Source: Fagopyrum homotropicum
Lineage: Eukaryota > Streptophyta > Magnoliopsida > Caryophyllales > Polygonaceae
Assembly (NCBI GenBank): GCA_033239125.1
Contig: BSWB01000002.1
Coordinates: 53,045,001-53,109,000 of the forward strand
Direction: 5' to 3'
DNA: 64,000 nt
Part shown: positions 43,546 to 54,676 of the stretch, piece by piece
How positions within the stretch are numbered: position 1 is the stretch's first letter
How the letters are laid out: the number at the start of each line of letters is the position of its first letter
Notes under the pieces: generated by a model
Told to the model about the DNA's origin: nothing
Databases searched by the model: none
Seen by the model: only the letters and a program-made list of their open reading frames with translations
Made by a program: the position numbers and the translations under genes

Positions 43546-45673
43546 TGTAATAGCTAGGAATTTCGAATTCTAATTAATGTTGATTAATTTAATCAGTGAT
43601 AGTAATTGACATATAACTCGCGAAGATTGCGTAAGTGTTGAGTATAAGTCCAACTGTTATGTTCCTGACGTAATTTTGGACTTATGGTGAAATTTTCACT
43701 TTTTCCCCCGGGTAATTATTTTTACCCTCCGGTATTATTTGGAGCATTTGGAAGCTCCAATTAATAAAAATGCAGTTGAGAGAAATGATCAAGACATCGG
43801 ACATGTCCTAGATATGAAATAACATGAAAAAGCAAAACGGCCAAATGAGTCGCTATTTCGTTTCTTAACGGCTAAGAACGACGGCTTAGGAATACACGTT
43901 TTCCGTGGCAATTATGGAATAATTATCCCTACAATATTCAAGATTTATTGTTCCAATTTCGAGAAGTTTAGAGAAGGGGTTCAACCCGCCATTGGATCGG
44001 TTAAAGGATAATTATCGACTTCGCTAAAGGATAATTATCGACTTCACTATAATTAGCGGAAAATCGTTTATTAATTCATTTCCTTTCACGTTTCTTCGTA
44101 AAAGCTCTGATTTCTCTCAAACTTCAAACTCATATCTACTCTCCGTTTCTAATCCGATTTCAATTCCGTTTGAGTTTTTGGATTCCTCTCTTCATTCTCT
44201 TCATATCGGTACCAAGTTTCTGCATTTCCGAGCAGATGAATACCTGGTCGAGCATATATGTCACTAGGACAGTTCCGTCGCTCAGATTCCGGTGAATTCG
44301 ATGTTGTACATGCGTAGCCTACGTCGTTGTGATTCCGAATCTTCTTTCAGATCGTCAATCGGGTTAGTAACCAATAAGTTATGAATTTATTCGTTTTCCG
44401 TACTGCGATTTAGCCTAAATTGACCTTAGGCTTTTCAAAATGGATAATTAGAAATTCCATTATGATCATTATATTATTCTGGTGTTTATGGGTTGTTCGT
44501 TTGATGAAATCTGATGACAGGTGGGTTTAGAAATGGCCTGCGGGCAAAACGTTATTCTGGTGAAATTTAATTAATTAATTAAAGGTTAATTATTTACATT
44601 AGGATTAAATTTGAGATTGAGGAATACTGATTAGATGCATGCTAGGTGTCAGAATGAGTTGAGGGTCATGATGATGTTATGGATATCGGTTATGACTTTA
44701 AGGTTTAGTATGTGTACGAGTATGATGAGATGTTATGTTGAGGATATGCCTTAGGCATTTATGAATGTGTTGAGGATTTGAGGTTTAGATTTGAGATATA
44801 GGTTGGTTGTGGTTAGTGAGACGAGTCTCCTAACCTTTGCAGCATGTGATTGTGTGTGCCTTGCTATTGCAGACGTTGATTACTTCCCCAAGGGGAAGCT
44901 GTGACGTGGTACATGTTACGAGTATATCAGGTAAGTCCATAGGACTTACTTAGTGTGCTGTTGTGGATTGTATGATTGTGATGATTGTGTGTGTTTATAT
45001 GATTGTGCATTTATAACCTAAACCGGACTAGGATGACCATTTATTACATTTATTTGGCCCAAGTGTATTATAACGAGCGGTAACCACCGGTCTCCGCCTG
45101 CTGGTTAGGAGGAGGTGCCTGGAAGCCAGTAACACAGGGGGGACGAGTGACGATCACCCCCAATGCAAACCCCTGTGTTAACGGGGAAAGGGACGAGGTT
45201 CTTTAGGTTCCTCGTGTTACAAAAGAAGTTGAATTAGTAATGGAATAACGTAATGAAAGATAATAAATGAATGTGTGTGGTATTGAATTTATGAGATGTT
45301 GATGTGTGCTTGTGCTATTACATTCATGCTTTTCATTGCTGTAGCTAACGGTTTCATACCGTGTTGTAGATGATCTGCAGGTTAGGAAGACTATAGGGTG
45401 AGCCAGATGGTGTGACCAGCCGAGGACTTCTGTACATTAGGATGCGTGGGATGGGATATCTTTTGTGGTTATGGTTTATGATGTTGTTTTGTACTCGGCT
45501 TTGAGTTTGTAAACTCTTTTGATGTGTCATATACAGTTTTTATGTATTTGGTTTTAATCTACTTGTGCCTTGTTGTAAGGTCCAGTGAACTTGTTGTCAG
45601 GCTAGGGTCAGGATCCATTGTGAGATACTAGCCCAATGTAACACTCCAAGTCCCGTTGATTTGGGGTGTTACA
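43546..45673 (+). repeat. 5' LTR of the decayed chromovirus, 2,128 bp
   Basis: It begins TGTAATAGC and ends GGGGTGTTACA, followed after four bases by the primer site. It has two GGATAATTATC units (about 43999-44045) before a TATA-like CTATAATTAG and a strong inverted repeat at 45131-45140 / 45170-45179. Confidence 0.9.
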
Positions 45674-45677
45674 GAGT

Positions 45678-45689
45678 TGGTATCAGAGC
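45678..45689 (+). promoter_or_regulatory. Primer binding site (initiator Met tRNA)
   Basis: TGGTATCAGAGC lies four bases after the 5' LTR end. Confidence 0.9.
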
Positions 45690-45996
45690 CTTAGGTTGAC
45701 AACAATGGCACTTGCTATCTGCAATAAAGGTAGAGTGGATAAATAAACAGAATCCACATGGGGTTTGACTTTTTAAAGGATTTTGGTATTAAAGCGAGTA
45801 CAAATGTTTTGGGATAGTATGTATAGAAGTCGTCACCCATCTGAGGATCTCGACAGTGTATATATATATATCTTTTATGTGCTGATGTGTGAATGCATGT
45901 AATAATGAGTATTATATATATATATATGTATATATATGTATCGATACATATGGCATATATATATAGCCTTATAAGTTAGGAGCGTATATTCTACAG

Positions 45997-46958
45997 ATGG
46001 CTCAGACTAGAGCAATATCTATAGTGGGACGAGATAGGGGTACACCCCCTCTTCCTCCAGTAGCGTCAAGTCAGGGACCAGTATCCGCTGTTGTGTTGCC
46101 TATGGCAGAGAACGAGTTTGAAGAGGCTGATCGTGTCTCCATGAGTAGATTCGAGTTTCAAGAGTATATGCAACAAGTATATGAGGTGGTGATAGCGGGT
46201 AGATCTACACTGGATTTACCAACATTTGTGAGATCGACTGAAGCTTCTGGATTAGAGAAGAAATAACGGGTTGAATCAGTTAAAGATGAGGCTGGATATC
46301 CGGGTTGCAAACCGAGCCCAACTTGTGGACATTTGAGTACTTCTCGTTCACACGGACTTCTGGTGAAACGAGGACTTTTTATAATTGTGGGAAGCCTGGA
46401 CATGTACGACTACAATGTCCAAGATCGCCAGTGATTTGCTTTACCTGTGGTAGACAGGGTCATAGAGCTGTTTTCTGTAAGCAAACTGGAGTGGCATCAC
46501 GACAGGGTTTTATTTCTACTAGTGTGACGGGAGGTGGTCAAAAGACACCTCAGCAGCAGACACGGGGGCAGCAGAGAGTCCCAGATCATTCGCCTACTCA
46601 GGAATCCGTTCCCAGGCTGAGTAGAGGTAAGGGTCGTGGTAGGAGTACCACGGATACTAGAAGAGCTCAAGGTAGAGCCTTTGAGCTGGGCAGTGCAGAG
46701 GAGCCACCCGTACTAGTGGCAGGGATGAGACATATATGTCTCAACTTTGGTTATCCAGATCATGTGCGCTCTGAGTGTCCCATGACACCGATAGCTTGCT
46801 TCACCTGTGGTAAACTAGGCCATCTGACCCCTTTGTGTCAGCAAGGTAGTGTTTCTTCTCATCAAGACCTTCTTCTTTCCGATGCAGAAAGAGTAGAAGT
46901 GGAGACTATGGCAATGACCTCAGTGATACTTGAGGATCATAGGTCTGAGATTGAGTAA
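45997..46958 (+). pseudogene. Chromovirus gag: start and four zinc knuckles, capsid region deleted
   Basis: ATG 45997 opens a frame of 89 codons (MAQTRAISIVG...) that ends at 46264-46266. A second frame to 46958 contains two pairs of zinc-knuckle sequences. In the first pair the first Cys is Phe (FYNCGKPGHVRLQC) and the second knuckle is complete (CFTCGRQGHRAVFC). In the second pair the first knuckle has Phe at its second Cys (CLNFGYPDHVRSEC) and the other is complete (CFTCGKLGHLTPLC). The capsid domain that should lie between the two frames is missing, with only about 40 bp left. The pairs look like copies of one two-knuckle module. Confidence 0.78.
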
Positions 46959-46969
46959 TGATATGTAGT

Positions 46970-49900
46970 AGAGCTTCGGGAGTTAGCCGTTACAGGTACC
47001 ATTCTTGTTAATGATTTACCTAGTGGAGTTTTGTTTGTTGTGAGTGCTATGCACCTCTTGTCTTTCGATGCATGTGTTAATAGTTAACTGTGGATACAAT
47101 AGAAGATAGATCTTCCTTTATAGGATTACGAGTTACGGGTCTTAGGTACCCGCGAGATATGTGGTTGTTCCCTTTGTTCAGGGACATGTGTATGGCTTGA
47201 AGAATTCTTTGTCATGCCTTAGGTGCATGAGAAGGTCTTTATGTGTGTGGTGGACGAATAGATATCATGTTGGTTTAGATAGCAGTAGGAGGACTATTAT
47301 AGTCTCTACTGAGATCGACTAAGTAGAGGTTTTCCGAGGTTATGACCTTTGAGGAGGTGAGTTGTCTTTAGTGCCGTATGAGCAGCGAGGTTGATAATAC
47401 CAGAGGGTGATGTTTTTTTTAATGTTGTGCCATGAAGGAAAGAGATAGTTCCACGCTGAAGAGTATTCCAGTGGTATATGATCTTATAGACGTGTTACTG
47501 AACCGTCTAATCTATCGCCTCAACGGAATGAGGACTTTGATATTGCGTTGAAGTATGGTACGAGACTGGTTGGGAGAAGGCCTATGAGGTATATGGCTTA
47601 TTGAGTTGTTAGAAATTGAAGAAGCAATTTGAAGAGTGGTTTGAGACGGGCTCCGTTCGCCCTAGCACGTTCATTGCTACGTATGGACGACTTGTTGGAT
47701 CAACTAAGAGAAGCAATTGTGTTTTTTAGATTTCCATATGCTTAGGATATCATCAGCTAAGGATGAGAGAGCAGCGTGGGCATATGACAACATTCCATAC
47801 CCGTTATGGACATTACGAGTTGTAGTGCTGGCATCTGAGTTGAGGAACGTCCTAGTAGTCGTTATAGGAGTTGATGAACAATGTCTTCATCTACTTCCTT
47901 GATCAGTTGGTGGTAGACCTTATTGATGACGTTTGGTGTACTCTCACAACGGAGAGGAACATACCGGTTATTTGAGGACGGTTTTGCAGAATCCGAGGGA
48001 TAGAAGGCAGTGTGCTATGCTCCCTAAATGTGAATTGAGATGCCATAAGTAACCTTCAAGGTCATGTTGTTCCTCCAGTAGGATCATGATTGATGTGACG
48101 AGGAGTAAGTATGAAGTCTTATGGATGATATTGATGAACATTAAGGGAATGCGTAGTTCTCGGCCCAGCCGATTGCTACCAACGCTTTGAGGAAGGATTC
48201 TATGTGATTGTGCATCCATTTACAAGTCTTCTAAGGAACACCACCATAATTGTGTGGTTAAAGTAGTATGTCGAAGCTCTGAAGAGTAGAGGAAGCATTT
48301 GACCTTTGCTTATATTCGGGATAATCAGAAGATTTTGGGAATCACGTGACTACGGTGCTGAGAACGTATGAGGAGAACTGCCCGACTCATGATTTCGAGT
48401 TAGTGATGGTAGTTCAAGTTCCAAGATTTGAAGACAATACATGTGTGACATTTCGTGTAAGAGTTTCACAGATCAGAGGAGGTTGAAGCATATTTTTATG
48501 CAATAAAGGTTAAATAACTGCCAGTGTCGATGGTTTGAGTTGATCAAGGACGCTGACCTTGAGATTTGTACCATTCTGGCAAGGAGAATGTGGTCATTAA
48601 TGCCTTGAATAAGAAGACGCCTCGAGAGAAGGCAATTGTTGGAATTGTTATACAGTCTCGGTTTCAAAATGATCTAGCTTGGTTAGAGTTGGACCTACAA
48701 CTGCTGATAAGGACGTTAGTTTCATGTTTAGGAATTTTACCTAGTTTGTTGGATGAGGTCCAACAAAAACAGGGGACTTGCCTGACCCTGAGGGAATTTG
48801 ATGAAAGGATGCCTCATGGCGAGGCACCACAATTTTTTAATGGAATAGAAGGAGTATAAGGGCCGCAACTGCGTCAGTATAACCGCATAAGTCGAGTGGA
48901 GAAGATTACAGTACACTCATAGTACACGTTCTTTAGTACATCCATGTACGAATAAGAGGTACCACGAAGTAGTAAATCAGGTTAAAGTGTTACTGACCTG
49001 GAGATGAGCTCATCCACTACCAGTGCTGTAGTGAAAGTGAGAGGACTTTTTTGTGGACTTGTGATGGGATTGAGACCCAGTAAGAATTTTGGTGTTATCC
49101 AGATTATTAGTAACAGATTTACGAAGGCGACACGTTCCATCTCTACAGAGAGACGTGGCTAGTGAATGAAGTAACAAAGGAGTACACTAGACAGATGGTG
49201 GGACTCCATAAGTGTACCGAGGACGATCGACTATGATTGTAGTAGACGGTTTACTTTGAGGTTTTGATAGCAGATTCAGACTGCTTGGGGAACGCGTCCA
49301 CATATCATGATTGAGTTTTACCTCAAACAGACGGTCAGTCTGAGAGAACCCTCCATACCGTAGAGGACATATTGTGAGCTTGTGGGATGAATTGGGAACA
49401 GGGACGATCTGTTTATCTCCCACTCGTTGAGTTCTTATACCACCACCGTTGGTATGCATCATAGGGATGACCCCTATGAGGCGTTGTGTAGACATAGGTG
49501 TCATACACCTTTATGCTTGGAGGAGCCTAGCAGTACCAGTGGGATAGCGCCAAAATAGATTCATAATATGGCTCGAGTAATGCTGATCAGAGAGGATGTT
49601 GGCTGCACAGAGTCGCCAGAAGTTGTATGCAGATAGGAGGCGTCGACATCTAGAGTTCAGGGTAGGAGCTCATGTCTGGTTGTGAGTAACTCTGACGCGA
49701 GGCGTCAGACGTTATGGCATAAAGGGGAAGCTGAATCTCCGATATGTCAGTCCTTTCGAGATACTGGATAGAGTTGGGAGAGCAGTGCACAGATTGGATT
49801 TGCCACCGAAGTTAGAGGGTGTTCACCCTATGTTTCACGTGTCTTAGCTGAGGGAGTACATACCAGACCTGAGGCACATTGTGAGTTATGATGATCTAGG

Positions 49901-50100
49901 GGTTGAGCCGGACCACACTTTTACAGAACGACCTTTTGTAGTTCTAGAAAGAGAGGTGTGAGACGCCTGCATTCGAAGGATATTCCTATGATGAGGATAC
50001 AGTGGTCAAGACGAGGACCGGATGAGGCTACCTGGGAGACAGAGGATAGTATCCAGAGGAACTATCCAGACTTCTATGCAGAGTTAGGGCACCCGTAGGA
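46970..50100 (+). pseudogene. Chromovirus pol remnant, many stops and shifts
   Basis: Recognisable pieces in order are: protease surroundings (AVTGTILVNDLPSGVLF at about 46987, its active-site triad lost), an RNase H start (RTYEENCPTHDFELV at about 48370), integrase pieces (SNRFTKATRSIST at about 49110 and following, TEVRGCSPYVSRV at about 49810) and the chromodomain-like C-terminus (DIPMMRIQWSRRGPDEATW to NYPDFYAELG, about 49980-50090). No stretch longer than about 100 codons stays open. The reverse transcriptase active site is not recognisable. Confidence 0.75.
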
Positions 50101-50235
50101 TCCACGAGTAGATCTTAGTGCCTTTTTGGTGAGTGCTTGTATGATATGTGCTTATGTGATATGATGTGTTTTCGTGCTTGCTTTGATATGTGCATCTGAT
50201 CTGTTAGATCTTGTTTGCTAGCACGATATAGGTAT

Positions 50236-50505
50236 AGCTGGAGATGGTTCTTTCCTCCATGCTATTGTAATATATTTATGATTAGCTGGAGATGGTTCTT
50301 TCCTCCATGCTATTATTGATGGACATAGTGTGAGTGGAGACGGTTTTCCTCCACATAGTTGTGTTACGAGTACGATTGGCTGGAGACGGCTTTCCTCCAT
50401 ACCTTGTGACGTGGTTAGTAGTTGGCTAGAGATGATTTTTCCTCTATGCCTTTGGATAGCGTTATGATCTTGTTGCTGGAGTTGGTGAATTCTCCATGCT
50501 GTGTT
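50236..50505 (+). repeat. Six tandem units of 46-50 bp, each with a small hairpin
   Basis: Units start near 50236, 50284, 50332, 50378, 50424 and 50474. Each contains CTGGAGA(T/C)GG, a T-rich spacer and CCTCCATG, so TGGAG can pair with CTCCA. The units decay towards the right. They lie between the end of pol and the polypurine tract. Confidence 0.85.
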
Positions 50506-50640
50506 TTGAGATTATAGAGTGTTATAGGTTGATACGTTTGAACGGAGATGTGATACCTTCGATAGAGAGAGTGTCTATACCTCGGCGTATGGGTCCGAGA
50601 GGATTTGGGAATTGTTCAAGTTTCGGGACAAAACTTTTTC

Positions 50641-50655
50641 TTAAGGGGTGTGTGA
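50641..50655 (+). promoter_or_regulatory. Polypurine tract region of the decayed chromovirus
   Basis: TTAAGGGGTGTGTGA directly precedes the 3' LTR at 50656. Confidence 0.6.
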
Positions 50656-52549
50656 TGTAGTAGCTAGGATTTCCGAACTCCAATTAATGTTGATTAACTT
50701 AATCAGTGATAGTAATTGACATATAACTCGCGAAGATTGCGTAAGTGTTGAGTATAAGTCCCACCGTTATGTTCCTAGCGTAATTTTGGGCTTATGATGA
50801 AAATTTCACTTTTTCCCCCAGGTAATTATTTTTAACCTCCGGTATTATACGGTCAAAAGAGTCGCTATTTCGTTTCTTAACGGCTAAGAACGACGGCTTA
50901 GGAATACACGTTTTCCGAGACAATTGTGGAATAATTATCCCTACAAAATTCAAGATTTATTGTTCCAATTTCGAGAAGTTTGGAGAAGGGGGTTCAACCC
51001 GCCATTGGATCGGTTAAAGAATAATTATTGACTTCGCTAAAGGATAATTATCGACTTCACTATAAATAGCGGAAAATCGTTTATTAATTCATTTCCTTTC
51101 ACGTTTCTTCGTAAAAGCTCTGATTTCTCTCAAACTTCAAACTCAGATCTACTCTCCATTCATAATCCGATTTCAATTCCGTTTGAGTTTTTGGATTTCT
51201 CTCTTCATTCTCTTCATATCGGTACCAAGTTTTTGCATTTCCGAGCAGATGAAGACCTGGTCGAGCATATATGTCACCAGGACAGCTCCGTCGCTCAGAT
51301 TCCGGTGAATTCGATGTTGTACATGCGTAGCCTGCGTCGTTGTGATTCCGAATCTTCTTTCAGATCATCAATCGGGTTAGTAACGAATAAGTTATGAATT
51401 TATTCGTTTTCCGTATTGCGATTTAGCCTAAATTGACCTTAGGCTTTTCAAAATGGATAATTAGAAATTCCATTATGATCATTATATTATTCTGGTGTTT
51501 ATGGGTTGTTTGTTTGATGAAATCTGATGATAGGTGGGTTTAGAAATGACCTGCGGCCAAAACGTTATTCTGGTAAAATTTAATTAATTAATTAACCTAA
51601 ATTATGATTAAATTTTAGATTGAGGAATACTGATTAGATGCATGCTAGGTGTCAGAATGAGTTGACGATCATGATGATGTTATGGATATCGGTTATAACT
51701 TTAAGGTTTAGTATGTGTATGAGTATGATGAGATGTTATGTTGAGGATATGCCTTAGACATTTATGAATGTGTTGAGGATTTGAGGCTTAGATTTGAGAT
51801 ATAGGTTGGTTGTGGTTAGTGAGACGAGTCTCCTAACCTTTGCAGTATGTGACTGTGTGTGCCTTGCTATTGCAGGCATTGATTACTTCCCCAAGGGGAA
51901 GCTGTGACGTGGTACATGTTACGAGTATATCAGGTAAGTCCATAGGACTTACTTAGTGTGCTGTTGTGGATTGTATGATTGTGATGATTGTGTGTGTTCA
52001 TATGATTGTGCATTTATAACCTAAACCGGACTAGGATGACCATTTATTACATTTATTTGGCCCAAGTGTATTATAACGGGCGGTAACCACCGATCTCCGT
52101 CTGCTGGTTAGGAGGAGGTGCCTGGAAGCCAGTAACATAGGGGGGACGAGTGACGATCACCCCCAATGCAAACCCCTGTGTTAACGGGGAAAGGGACGAG
52201 GTTCTTTAGGTTCATCGTGTTACAAAAGAAGTTGAATTAGTAATGGAATACCGTAATGAAAGATAATAAATGAATGTGTGTGGCATTGCATGTATGAGAT
52301 GTTGATGTGTGGTTGTGCTATTACCTTCATGCTTTTCATTGCTGTAGCTAACGGTTTCATACCGTGTTGTAGATGATCTGCAGGTTAGGAAGACTGCAGG
52401 GTGAGCCAGATGGTGTGACCAGCCGAGGGCTTCTATACATTAGGATGCATGGGATGGGATATCTTTTATGATTATGGTTTATGATGTTGTTTTGTACTTG
52501 GCTTTGAGTTTGTAAACTCTTTTGATGTATCATATACAACTTCTATGTA
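50656..52549 (+). repeat. 3' LTR of the decayed chromovirus, shortened at two places
   Basis: It begins TGTAGTAGC. Compared with the 5' LTR it lacks about 100 bp in U3 (5' LTR 43739-43838, junction at about 50849) and the last 120 bp or so (5' LTR from about 45553). It stops at TATGTA and copia sequence follows. Both LTRs share the hairpin and most of the remaining sequence. Confidence 0.85.
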
Positions 52550-53335
52550 TCTGGCGGCTCAGATGGCTTCCGGCGCAACATCCTCTGCCCTTGCTGCAAC
52601 CAGTGTTGCCGGCGTCAGGAGCTCCAAATCTCCTGTTGTTAATTCCAGGGAGGCAGCTTCTACGGACCAACCGAACCAACCACGTGGGCGGGGGCGCAAG
52701 TGCAGGACTCGCCAAGCCCAAAACTTAAGCCCAGTCCGTGTGACTTTACGCCCCCCCTGCTAGATGGTTGTCCACTAGAGTGCAACAATCCGGGCCATAT
52801 TTTCTTGGCGGATCTTGGGTTCCGACCCACCAGCAATCAGGCCCACCTCGCCAGACCATTGGTCCATACCCCACTCTTCATCCCTCTATTATTGGGCCTG
52901 GACCCCAGCAACCTCCTCTACATCAGACTCCCACGTTCAGCCCACCTCGCTTGACCATGCATTTGCAACGATGACTCTGAATCCCACAAACAACTTTTGG
53001 TATATGGACATGGGTGCTACATCTCACATGACAAATGATCCAGGTAACCTCTTGTCTTTTTTGTATAATGGTTCATTAAATTCGATAGTTATTGGGAATG
53101 ACATGCGTATTCCATCTACAAGTCTTGGTGCAACCGCCCTAACCACCAAAACGCAGCCTCTACACCTCTACAATGTCCTCGTTGCCCCACAAATAGTCAA
53201 AAACCTAGTAACCATTTGCCGTTTTACCATTGGTAATCATGCATCCATAGAATTTGACTCCTTTGTTTTTTTTTTTGTGAAAAGGGGATCACTTTCTAAA
53301 GTGTAATAGTTCTGGGGATCTCTATCCGGTCACAC
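52550..53335 (+). pseudogene. Copia gag C-terminus and protease, right of the chromovirus
   Basis: The frame resumes with AAQMASGATSSAL after the insertion and goes through a Gly/Arg-rich stretch (PRGRGRKC). A zinc-knuckle remnant near 52780 has lost its frame. The protease motif is WYMDMGATSHMTND near 52999; relatives have DTGAT or DSGAT, so Thr/Ser has become Met. The region after the protease continues in shifting frames (HFLKCNSSGDLYPVT) to about 53335. Integrase and reverse transcriptase are missing. Confidence 0.82.
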
Positions 53336-54645
53336 GTTATTTTTATATCAAATATTGTGACTTTAGCCAACCGACTCTATTAAGGCCGATCGGCCTTACT
53401 TGATTTATGGTCTTTGTTTGCTTTGTTTAACTTTATGTGTATATTCAGTTTATTGTTTATTTCAATTCCTTAATTCCTAGACTATAGTGGCTCTTGTAAA
53501 TTATTTGCGACACTTGAGACTACACTTCAACCCTCACCAGTGCCCGCATGCAATGCATGTGGGTTATACTTAGTTAGCATTAAACATCGTGTTTAATCAA
53601 TCATCATGTCTTCGACAAAAAAAAACCCTCTTGCGTTCGTTCACGATTGTAGGTTTTTCAACGGGCTTGTGAGTAGAAGGCAATCTTAAAATATAAGATT
53701 GGTTAGAGGCATTCATATTTAGAGAAGGAGAAACAGAAACTCACAACAAGGGGAGACAATCACCAAGTCTCGACAACAGTGTTTTCGTATGTGGAGTGTC
53801 TCCGTCAGTCGAAAATAGAACAAGAAGTAGGTGACGATGGAAAAAAAAGGAGAATAGGAGAAGCAACGGTCGTTCTTTCCTTCTTTTCCTTTTATATAAC
53901 TTTAGTTTTTTATTTTATGAAATATTAATGGTTGTTGACTAATCTATATTACTTACTAAAACTAAGGACACTAACGCCACATGTCAAGCAACGAGGTATG
54001 CCACCTCATCTTTTTTTTTTTCTAAAATATTTACTAAAATGTCATTCTATTTTTTTCCCTAAACAAATCTACTATAAAATTGATAAAAAAAAATCTCTAT
54101 TTAAACGTATCTTGCTGAATCCAAACAAATAAATAAATTTTAAAATAATTTCAAGATTTTTTCTGTAAACTCTAACTGGTAAGTTTTAAAATTAAAAAAA
54201 AATTGTTAGTCAACTAATTGCTAAATTAATAAACTTTAAAATAATTACTAAAATGTCATTTTCTAAATGTCTAACTGTTAAATTATTTTATTCTAAAAGT
54301 TAATATTATATATTTTCTAAATTTTAATTAGGTATACAATTAATCTAACTTCGTCCAAATCCTATTTTCTTATTCATTCTTAACCAACAAAGCTTATATC
54401 TTACTTTCATTCCCCAACTTATCAAAGCAAAACCTTTACATTTGCATTTGAACTTGTCCCAAACTCTGTTCTTCTATTCAGTCACCAACTCTTCCGATTT
54501 CAAATTCTCAACCAACAAAGCATACCATTTTATTTTGTTTACAGATAATTAATATAACTACTAATTATTGATTATAAATATTAATGGAATAACAAAATCT
54601 AATCCATATCTGTTAAAACGATTCTATTTGAATTTCTTGATTTTT
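53336..54645. other. AT-rich DNA, no gene seen; Helitron-like start near 53943
   Basis: Until about 53610 the sequence could be non-coding copia 3' sequence (with the palindrome GGCCGATCGGCC near 53382), which I cannot prove. At 53943 TCTATATTAC followed by ACGCCACATGTCA resembles Helitron 5' ends. The rest is AT-rich without ORFs of note. Confidence 0.5.
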
Positions 54646-54661
54646 AAGAAACAGTTATAAA
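54646..54661 (+). repeat. Left target-site duplication of the LINE
   Basis: AAGAAACAGTTATAAA, 16 bp, is repeated exactly after the poly(A) tail at 60508-60523. Confidence 0.93.
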
Positions 54662-54676
54662 GAAACACTCCAAGAA

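Larger units (their letters stand above)
43546..52549 (+). mobile_element. Decayed chromovirus (gypsy) inserted in copia gag
   Basis: A 5' LTR (43546-45673), primer site, gag start, zinc knuckles, badly degraded pol, a tandem-repeat region, polypurine tract and a shortened 3' LTR (50656-52549) follow one another. The target site TCTAG (43541-43545) matches TCTGG (52550-52554) apart from one transition. The copia frame EETRL..AAQMASG is interrupted exactly here. The U3 part of the LTR is clearly related to that of the deleted chromovirus at 15775-21169, but the second halves are different. Confidence 0.9.
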
